Shown here piece by piece: positions 57,424 to 64,000 of a stretch of 64,000 bases of DNA. A model generated the notes under the pieces. That model saw only the letters and a list, made by a program, of their open reading frames with translations. It did not search any database and was not told the DNA's origin. Origin of the DNA: Candidatus Odyssella thessalonicensis L13 (GTDB lineage Bacteria > Pseudomonadota > Alphaproteobacteria > Paracaedibacterales > Paracaedibacteraceae). How positions within the stretch are numbered: position 1 is the stretch's first letter; every line of letters begins with the position of its first letter. The stretch is from NCBI RefSeq assembly GCF_000190415.1, contig NZ_AEWF01000007.1, forward strand, positions 62,001-126,000, in the 5' to 3' direction. A program made the position numbers and the translations under genes.

Positions 57424-58110
57424 ATGAATAATTATGACAGAGTAAGTATTCTAAAGATTTGTATGAGCGCCCTAATTATAAGCTTACCTTCAGCAGCGCA
57501 AGCTGATTCCGGCCTGAATGGTTCTAAAATGGCGGCACAAACTTCTGCCCACCCGGTGGTTTATGGAAGTAGCCAATTAAAAGATATGACTTATGATACG
57601 CTTACCGTTTATGGTGCCCTTGATTTCACAAATCTGATTATTCAGCAAGAGTTGAAAGTTGATGGCTCAGCCCATGGCAAGAATCTTAAGTGTCAGGAGT
57701 TTAAAATTAATGGCTCCTTGGCAGTTGATCAACTTGAAGCGCATCAAGGCCTCGTGAGCGGCTCCCTCACAGGGCACAATATATCAATTCTAAAGGATTT
57801 GTCTGTTGAAGGCAGCCTAGCAGGCGACAGAATTACCGTATTAGGGAGAACGAAAATCGCAGGTAACCTATCCGTAATAGGCGGAGATTTCACTGATATT
57901 GACATAGAAGGAGACGCCAGTGACTTAACTGATTCAAGAGCTGCTAACATTCACTTTAAGAAAGTTATTACTGATACTCAAAAACTTTATCTCAGAGGAA
58001 AAACAATTGTCAGCGGTGACATTGTTTTTGAATCCGGAAAGGGCGAAATATACCTAGGGACCGATGCCGTTATTAAAGGGCAGGTCAAAGGAGCGACGAT
58101 TAAAAAGTAG
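57424..58110 (+). CDS. Secreted beta-solenoid (bactofilin/GIN-like) protein
   Basis: The ATG at 57424 (AGAGGGAA just upstream) is preferred; the open frame begins earlier without a ribosome site. The 228-residue product has a signal peptide (ILKICMSALIISLPSAAQA) and then short repeating strands of the form Leu-x-Val-x-Gly-x-Leu (LTVYGALDFTNLIIQQELKV, LSVEGSLAGDRITVLGRTKI, AGNLSVIGGDFTDIDIEGDA), as expected for a right-handed beta-helix like bactofilins or GIN/DUF2807 proteins. Stops at TAG. Convergent with the kinase-like gene; a hairpin (tagagcc/ggctcta, 58142-58163) lies between them. Confidence 0.65.
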   Translation: MNNYDRVSILKICMSALIISLPSAAQADSGLNGSKMAAQTSAHPVVYGSSQLKDMTYDTLTVYGALDFTNLIIQQELKVDGSAHGKNLKCQEFKINGSLAVDQLEAHQGLVSGSLTGHNISILKDLSVEGSLAGDRITVLGRTKIAGNLSVIGGDFTDIDIEGDASDLTDSRAANIHFKKVITDTQKLYLRGKTIVSGDIVFESGKGEIYLGTDAVIKGQVKGATIKK

Positions 58111-58141
58111 TAAGATGGTAAACTGTAATTGTGAAAAGAGC

Positions 58142-58163
58142 TAGAGCCTAACACTGGGCTCTA
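58142..58163. terminator. Bidirectional hairpin between convergent genes
   Basis: tagagcc and ggctcta flank an 8-nt loop between the stops at 58110 (+) and 58161 (-). On the minus strand it is followed by agctcttttc. It partly overlaps the minus-strand stop codon. Confidence 0.4.
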
Positions 58164-59690
58164 TTCTGCATGAGAATTATAGTTTCTTTCTTCCAGAATC
58201 CAGGGGTCATTTGCCATATGCTCAAGGATTGCTTCCATTTGCGCAAGCTCCTGATTTCGAAAAATTGTCGTCAGTATACTGGGCTCAGGCGACCCATCTA
58301 GGCCAGCTTTAATATGATTATAATAATCTGTGAGCTCAATAAATTGATTATAATTAAGGGTTCTCAATAAATTGGTGATATAGGTCTTCAAGCCCTTTCT
58401 GGCAGCAGCAGGAAAGGCAGAGATGTAGCCGCGAATAAACCTTGTAATTAAAGCATTGAAAGCTGAAGAGGAAGGGGCATCAAAAGTATTATTCCTTAAT
58501 GATAAATAAAAGACATAGAGATCAAGCATGAAATCAGCAGGAGCTCTTAAGGAATTGGCGAAGGAAGCATTATCAATAAAGCTAACCTTATGAGTAGTCT
58601 CATTAAAAAATATATTCCCCAAATGAAAGTCACCATGAGTTGCCGTCGTAAATCTAGAAAAATCAAACTGCGGATTGCTCATCGAGATCTTAATTTGATT
58701 GAGTGCCATTCCAAAATGGACGCTGCCTAAAGCTAAACCAACCCTCTGCATTATCTCCTCAAGGCGCAAGAGGCTGTCAGGCTCTATAATTTCTTCATAA
58801 ACTAAATCTAAAAGCTCACTTCCTTCAGCTAGGGGCATAATCGAGACATAAGTTTTTTGATCAGCCGCTAAGGTAGCGGGGGTAGGAGAAATAAAATAAA
58901 ATGACTGTAAAGGCAACTTAATATCAGGATATACAGAAGCGGGATCAGTAGAACTGAACTTTAATAGCTCTGAGGCTTTGATATACTCGATATCTTGCAG
59001 TTCCTTCATCGGGGTATTAGTTGTGCGCGTCCTAACCTTATCAGAGTTCCATTTTAGCTCCTTAATCACAAAAGCTGTGGGAAGCATAAAAGGATTGGCG
59101 GGATTATTGAGGACAGCTTTGAAAACTTGCCCTGAAAAAGCACCCGGATTAAAAATAGTTATCGTATAAAGCTCATGCTTAAGAGCTAGACTGGGAAGCA
59201 GATCCCGGGCCACTAATAGGGGAATAATAGCTGATGCATTAAGCTTACCCTGACTCTTACTAATTCTCTGCTTTATGTCAGGGGGAAGAATAAATAAAGG
59301 AATCTGTAACGGTTTAGCTATCACCCTCGGGTTATCAATAAATTTTTTGATATCCACCGCAGGCTTTACCTTATAGGAAGGGGGAATATTTTCTTTTAAT
59401 GATTCTATGTTAGAGGAGCGATGGTTAAGAGGCTGCGATAGGGAGGAGGCTACTTGCTGTGAATTAGGAGTGACGGAAGTGCCATCAGACAAAATATCAC
59501 AATTTGCTTTAACATGCTCATAGTAGGGGGTGCTTTGACAATTTGATAAGCAGGCTTCAGCCCTGCCATTAATAGAAACACAGGAATCTTTTTTGCATAA
59601 ACTGAAGCATTTACTAGGAGGGAAATCTTCACTGTAGCCAAAGCTAATCAACAAGATTAAAGTAAAACAGGAAAGAAATTTTACCATCAT
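58161..59690 (-). CDS. Secreted APH/choline-kinase-like protein
   Basis: This 509-residue protein has a signal peptide (VKFLSCFTLILLISFGYS), a short Cys-rich segment (six Cys between residues 28 and 64), a linker, and a C-terminal half with the aminoglycoside-phosphotransferase/choline-kinase fold signature: a candidate ATP-binding lysine in FVIKELK (Lys210), the catalytic loop HGDFHLGN (Asp354, Asn359) and a metal-binding Asp in FIDNAS (Asp373). All three key positions are present, so it may be active. Export of such a kinase is unusual; disulfides in the Cys-rich part fit an extracytoplasmic location. The substrate is unknown, possibly a host molecule (inference). Confidence 0.75.
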   Translation of the reverse strand: MMVKFLSCFTLILLISFGYSEDFPPSKCFSLCKKDSCVSINGRAEACLSNCQSTPYYEHVKANCDILSDGTSVTPNSQQVASSLSQPLNHRSSNIESLKENIPPSYKVKPAVDIKKFIDNPRVIAKPLQIPLFILPPDIKQRISKSQGKLNASAIIPLLVARDLLPSLALKHELYTITIFNPGAFSGQVFKAVLNNPANPFMLPTAFVIKELKWNSDKVRTRTTNTPMKELQDIEYIKASELLKFSSTDPASVYPDIKLPLQSFYFISPTPATLAADQKTYVSIMPLAEGSELLDLVYEEIIEPDSLLRLEEIMQRVGLALGSVHFGMALNQIKISMSNPQFDFSRFTTATHGDFHLGNIFFNETTHKVSFIDNASFANSLRAPADFMLDLYVFYLSLRNNTFDAPSSSAFNALITRFIRGYISAFPAAARKGLKTYITNLLRTLNYNQFIELTDYYNHIKAGLDGSPEPSILTTIFRNQELAQMEAILEHMANDPWILEERNYNSHAE

Positions 59691-59981
59691 TTATACTTCA
59701 TAATAAAATATTTAAAATAATATAATTCAAAAAGTAAATTGAAAAGTTTTAATAAATAATTAATGGTGGCTCAATTAACTATGCTGTGTTCTTATTTTGC
59801 TGAGGAAGCCCATGGATATCTGGTGAAACACTAAGGGGATAAGAAATATCGAGTAAGTTGTGACAGAGCCTGATTAAAGGCTCTAGGCCCTAACTTTGAG
59901 GGGAAGTAAACTTAGACCTTTTTAATAAAAAGATTTTTGTAGAGGAGTATGAGTTTCCTTTAAATATTATCGTCTGCTCAG

Positions 59982-61117
59982 TTATCCAGAAATGGTTACG
60001 ACTGTAACTTTGGCTTTATTTTTTTGCTTAATTGCAGATGCTTTTAAAAGTGTTTGGATAGTCAGATCGGCATTATCGGAAATCTTGCCGGTGGCCATAG
60101 TGACCGATGAGTTAATGCGAGCAACAGCGCGATGTTTCATAGACACCCAAAGAGCATCTACACCTTGTTCAGTCTCTCTTGTAAGCTTTGAGGAACCCCG
60201 CCCTTTAACATTGAGTTTATTAATTGCACCCTGCAAATTTAATTGCGAATGATTCCTTAAGTTAAGGTCAAGCAAGCTGACTTTAAAAGGATTTAATTTA
60301 CCCTTGGCAGTATTTTTTAAAACCAGTTTAGCTCTCTCGACCTCAAGATTTTTAGCACGTATTTTAGAAGCGCCCTTAAGAGTAAAATCCATTTCCTTGG
60401 CTGAAAGATTATTGATGTGGCATCGACTTTTTCCATTAGTGTGGACAATATATTCACTGTTAGGAATGGTGCGAGGCATATAGATGTAGATGGTTAAGCG
60501 TTTTTGGGGAGACTCTATAGATTTTTCCGCTAGTAATGCTTAAACTTGCGCCTGCAGCTTGGCTAATGCATGGTAAATCAAGGTCATTATGGGTGCCTTT
60601 GATCTTTAAGCTTGCTCCCTGTGCTTGGTTAAAGGAGTCCATCTTAATAGAAGAGCATCCTTTTATGCTCACAGAGCTGCCCGCCTCTTGGTAGACATTG
60701 CTTATCTTAAAACTGCCGCCAGTTGAAGTAATAGGGAATGAAGTCGGTGTATCTGTTTTTGCAGAAGACCTTTTAGCGCTTGTGTATACGTTGAGTTGGC
60801 TGCGCAGACTGTGTAGGCAGAATCCCCCCCTCGTTAAAATCCACAGTTAGATCTTGTAAGTCTTTTTGAGCCCCCTTAACTTTGATTCCCACTGTATCGC
60901 TATTCCCAGGCTCTAGTTTTAAATGAGCCGACTCAATATTAAAGCTGAAGGTATAATTGTCTTCAAGGTTGGTTGGTAATGAAAACCATGAGATTTCTTT
61001 AAAGTCGTATCCTTGTTTTGTTCCTTGCGGCCAAACTTGTAAGGGGTGATCTAAAGCTGTACAGCTGAGATCTGCTCCCAAAAGCGGAAATATTAATAGT
61101 GATCTGTACATGGCCAA
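59982..61117 (-). pseudogene. Twice-frameshifted secreted GIN/DUF2807-like protein
   Basis: Three minus-strand frames make one gene of about 378 codons. Frame 1 (61117-60773) has a signal peptide (AMYRSLLIFPLLGADLSC) and leaves frame at a G7 run (C7 at 60823-60829 on the + strand); with G6 it passes into frame 2. Frame 2 (to 60460) leaves frame near 60508 (C4/A5 runs); skipping one base there gives VSPKRLTIYIYMPRTIP and frame 3, ending at 59982. The protein has strand-rich repeats (LSAKEMDFTLKGASKIRAKN) like GIN (DUF2807) domains. Both breaks need one base removed. Probably decayed or mis-sequenced; related in style to the beta-solenoid gene at 57424. Confidence 0.65.
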
Positions 61118-61436
61118 GCTTTCAAAAAGTTAATTCTCTCTACTTCCTAGTATGTTTAATATCTAGTAAAATTAGAAGTTTTTTAAGGTGGGTTTATTTG
61201 CATAAACTATTTAGCAATAAAGCGGCGGAAATCTCGTTGCCGGTTTGTTGCCTTTTAACAAGAGCGTCCTCTAGAGCGTTGACATAGCAGAATAAAATGA
61301 GTAATTGTCCACTATCTAATAAGAAAGTGAGGTTAGCCAAGAATGCTGTTAAATGCGCTCGATTCTTATTGTTTTGTCTTTGGTAGGGGCTACTTTATTG
61401 AATAATTGATTGGTAAGGATACCTAGCAAGAATAAA
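61118..61436. other. Intergenic region
   Basis: A gap of about 350 bp (including the secA terminator) before the broken GIN-like gene. No gene is seen; an open frame at 61099-61287 has no support. Confidence 0.4.
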
Positions 61437-61464
61437 ATAAAAAGAAACCCGGCCAGTGGCCGGG
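61437..61464 (-). terminator. secA terminator
   Basis: On the minus strand cccggcca, one base, tggccggg is followed by TTTCTTTTT immediately after the secA stop. Strong intrinsic terminator. Confidence 0.85.
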
Positions 61465-61471
61465 GAAAAAA

Positions 61472-64000
61472 CTAGGACGGGTCAATAGCACCGTGGCAGT
61501 GCTTGAATTTCTTGCCTGAGCCACAGGGGCAGGCGGCATTGCGCTGTATTCTACCTGAGCCCTCGATACCACCAGAGCTTGAGCGAGACTGCGAACTGCG
61601 GTTTGGCCGAGTTAAGGGAACAACCTCTGCCTCGGGAGTAACCTCTGGGTCTTCCCAGGCGGGGGTTTGTTCCTCGAGCAGATCGAAATTCATTTCTGGA
61701 TTGAGCAGCTGAGAGAGAATGGTTGGATCGGGGACATCTATCTCAAAGTGAGCTAAGGATGAAATTGTTTCCTCTCGCAACACTTCCAGCATATTCTGGA
61801 AAAGAACAAAAGCTTCGCGTTTATATTCATTTAGCGGGTTTCCTTGAGCATAGGCGCGCAAGTTGATTCCTTGGCGTAATTGATCAAGGGTTAATAGATG
61901 GTCCTTCCAGCACTTATCAAGGATACGCAAAACCATGTTGGTCTCAGCGGTGCGCATCATCAAGGCCCCATACTTTTCTTCTTTAGCTTTCATATGTTGG
62001 CTAACAGCTTCAATAATGCGCTGAATGATTTCAGCCTCAGCAATGCCTTCCTCATTAGCCCAAGCTTTAGCATCAATATGGATACCAAAAACGCGATGGA
62101 TTTCACTTTGTAAGCCCTCGAGATCCCATTGCTCGATTAAGGAATCCTGGGGGATATGGCGCTGGACAATAGTTTCAATGACATCTGAGCGCATGTCCGC
62201 AACCATTTCCGAGATATCTTGGCTTAACATTAATTCCCGACGTTGCTCATAAATGATTTTACGTTGATCATTCATCACGTCATCATAGCGCAACAGATGT
62301 TTACGGATATCAAAGTTACGAGCTTCAACCTTTTGTTGGGCGCGTTCAAGGGCTTTACTGATCCAGGCATGAGAAATAGCTTCACCTTCCTTAACCCCTA
62401 ACTTGCGGAGCATGGCATCTAAGCGATCGGAACCAAAAATTCGCATCAAATCATCTTGAAGAGAGATGTAGAATTTAGATTCTCCGGGGTCACCTTGGCG
62501 GCCAGAACGCCCGCGTAATTGGTTGTCAATACGGCGGCTTTCATGGCGTTCAGTACCAATAACATATAAACCGCCCGCAGCTTTAACCTGTTCTTCTAAC
62601 GCTTTAACTTCCTCAGTAACGCGGTCAACAACTTTCTTGACTTCATTTTCATCGGTTAAGCCTGCAATCTCTTTTGCAATTCTAGCCTCTAGATTGCCAC
62701 CAAGTTTAATGTCGGTACCACGGCCCGCCATGTTGGTGGCAATAGTGACCGCTCCCGGCGCACCAGCCTCGGTGATAATCGCAGCCTCTTGCTCATGATA
62801 ACGCGCATTCAAGACCTGATGCTTGACTTTCTCAGTCTGTAGCATTTGAGAAATCATCTCTGATTTTTCAATGCTTGTTGTCCCCACCAGCACAGGTTGC
62901 CCTTTTTGTTGGCAGATTTTAATCTGCTCAATCATGGCTTTATACTTTTCTTGGGCTGTTAAGTAAACTTCGTCATCATTATCTATTCGCGCTACAGGGC
63001 GATTGGTGGGAATATCAACCGTTCTCAGCTTATAAATTTCTTCAAACTCATGAGCCTCTGTCATCGCTGTACCAGTCATGCCCGATAGCTTTGGGTACAT
63101 GCGGAAGAAATTCTGATAGGTAATCGAAGCCAGGGTCTGGTTCTCAGTTTCAATCGTAACCCCTTCTTTAGCTTCTAAGGCTTGGTGCAATCCTTCTGAG
63201 TAACGACGGCCATCCATCATACGGCCTGTAAACTCATCAATAATAATGACTTTATTATTTTTGACGATATAGTCGACGTCACGCGTAAATAAAGTATGCG
63301 CCTTGAGCGCCTGGTTTACATGGTGGACGACGCTAATATTATGGATATCGTACAGTGTCTCCCCGTGAATTAAGCCTGCTTCACGCAGTAACTCTTCTAT
63401 GCGCTCAATGCCCGTATCAGTTAGAGTCACCGAGCGTTGCTTTTCGTCCTTTTCATAATGTTCGGGAGCTAACTTTGGAATTAACGCATTAATAGATCGG
63501 TACAAGTCTGACGAGTCTTCAGCTGAACCGGAAATAATGAGAGGGGTTCTGGCCTCATCAATCAAAATGCTGTCAACTTCGTCGACAATAGCATAGTTAA
63601 AGGGACGCATAACCATATCTTCAAAGCGGAATTTCATATTATCGCGTAGATAATCGAAGCCAAATTCATGGTTAGTTCCATAAGTTACATCGCTGTGATA
63701 AGCGTCACGTCGTTGATGATCCGACATGCCATGCACAATACAGCCGGTGCTGAGGCCTAAATAATTATAAAGTCGACCCATCCAGCTAGAGTCGCGGCTG
63801 GCTAAGTAATCATTTACCGTGACAACGTGTACGCCTTTTCCACTTAGGGCATTTAAATAAACAGGAAGGGTTGCGACAAGAGTTTTTCCTTCACCCGTCC
63901 GCATTTCAGCAATCAGACCATTATGTAGCACCATACCGCCGACGAGCTGCACATCGAAGGGGCGCATGCCAAGGACTCTTTTTGAGGCTTCACGCGCCGT
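61472..64000 (-). CDS. secA: Preprotein translocase ATPase SecA (5' end outside window)
   Basis: This is the motor ATPase of the Sec pathway, needed for every signal-peptide protein in this window. The frame is open to the right edge ([12 protein letters not shown]), so the first part of the N-terminal domain (about 70-80 residues) is missing. It shows Walker [15 protein letters not shown], the DEAD-like [17 protein letters not shown], the helicase motif [18 protein letters not shown] and the [10 protein letters not shown] motif, then helical wing/scaffold regions. The C-terminus has the zinc/SecB-binding motif [17 protein letters not shown]. Intact so far as seen. Confidence 0.97.
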   Translation of the reverse strand, partial: TAREASKRVLGMRPFDVQLVGGMVLHNGLIAEMRTGEGKTLVATLPVYLNALSGKGVHVVTVNDYLASRDSSWMGRLYNYLGLSTGCIVHGMSDHQRRDAYHSDVTYGTNHEFGFDYLRDNMKFRFEDMVMRPFNYAIVDEVDSILIDEARTPLIISGSAEDSSDLYRSINALIPKLAPEHYEKDEKQRSVTLTDTGIERIEELLREAGLIHGETLYDIHNISVVHHVNQALKAHTLFTRDVDYIVKNNKVIIIDEFTGRMMDGRRYSEGLHQALEAKEGVTIETENQTLASITYQNFFRMYPKLSGMTGTAMTEAHEFEEIYKLRTVDIPTNRPVARIDNDDEVYLTAQEKYKAMIEQIKICQQKGQPVLVGTTSIEKSEMISQMLQTEKVKHQVLNARYHEQEAAIITEAGAPGAVTIATNMAGRGTDIKLGGNLEARIAKEIAGLTDENEVKKVVDRVTEEVKALEEQVKAAGGLYVIGTERHESRRIDNQLRGRSGRQGDPGESKFYISLQDDLMRIFGSDRLDAMLRKLGVKEGEAISHAWISKALERAQQKVEARNFDIRKHLLRYDDVMNDQRKIIYEQRRELMLSQDISEMVADMRSDVIETIVQRHIPQDSLIEQWDLEGLQSEIHRVFGIHIDAKAWANEEGIAEAEIIQRIIEAVSQHMKAKEEKYGALMMRTAETNMVLRILDKCWKDHLLTLDQLRQGINLRAYAQGNPLNEYKREAFVLFQNMLEVLREETISSLAHFEIDVPDPTILSQLLNPEMNFDLLEEQTPAWEDPEVTPEAEVVPLTRPNRSSQSRSSSGGIEGSGRIQRNAACPCGSGKKFKHCHGAIDPS

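Noticed and set aside
1-64000. tRNA, rRNA, CRISPR, insertion sequence or prophage
   Set aside because: No tRNA-like T-loop with matching arms, no regularly spaced identical short repeats outside coding arrays, and no transposase, integrase or phage structural protein was seen.

Overview
The window looks like chromosome from an intracellular alphaproteobacterium, probably an amoeba- or protist-associated member of the Holosporales/Paracaedibacter-Odyssella group. This is inferred from two things. The housekeeping genes are alphaproteobacterial in type: an FYDLN-acid (TIGR02300) zinc-ribbon protein, a COQ10/RatA-like START protein, a 483-residue Thermus/Rickettsia-type isocitrate dehydrogenase, aa3-type oxidase subunit III, and LolC/LolD. 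The rest is crowded with exported Sel1-repeat, F-box, coiled-coil and enzyme-like proteins typical of host-associated bacteria. No tRNA, rRNA, CRISPR array, transposase or prophage gene was seen.

Layout. (1) 0.1-5 kb: two frameshift-broken secreted genes, a secreted HAD-type protein, and the shorter member of a two-member secreted family. (2) 5.6-9.4 kb: a tripartite drug-efflux operon (NodT lipoprotein, EmrA with a frameshift in an A7 tract, EmrB). (3) 9.5-19 kb: ChaB, an unknown protein, then a Sel1-repeat cluster: an F-box/Sel1 gene with two in-frame amber codons, and three tandem Sel1 paralogues sharing promoter, 5' end, 3' end and terminator, the first being an internal-deletion remnant. 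(4) 19-26.6 kb: a secreted nucleotidyltransferase-like protein, the 1056-residue member of the paired family with a small downstream partner, and a second secreted HAD-like protein. (5) 26.8-42 kb: a mostly housekeeping block (glnA, kup, ctaE, START protein, thrS, L,D-transpeptidase, icd, ruvX, aroA, FYDLN protein, ene-reductase, lolC, lolD), all intact. (6) 42-61 kb: a second accessory block: a large Sel1 protein, a phosphoglycerate-mutase-like phosphatase, two lipoproteins, a broken coiled-coil protein, a beta-barrel protein, a 1143-residue secreted repeat protein ending in a YoeB-like RNase domain, a TolA-like Q/R/E-rich protein, a beta-solenoid protein, a secreted APH-type kinase-like protein, and a twice-frameshifted GIN-like gene. 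(7) 61.5-64 kb: secA, running off the right edge.

The most interesting item is the protein at 51519-54950: signal peptide, fifteen 43-residue repeats, then a complete YoeB/Txe-type toxin domain with its catalytic Glu, Arg, His and Tyr conserved and no antitoxin or immunity gene beside it. With the secreted kinase, nucleotidyltransferase, HAD and F-box proteins, it suggests a set of exported enzymes or effectors interleaved with housekeeping genes. Several accessory genes need exactly one base added or removed to restore their frames, often at a homopolymer. This is either real decay or slippage, or a sequencing artefact; raw reads would decide.
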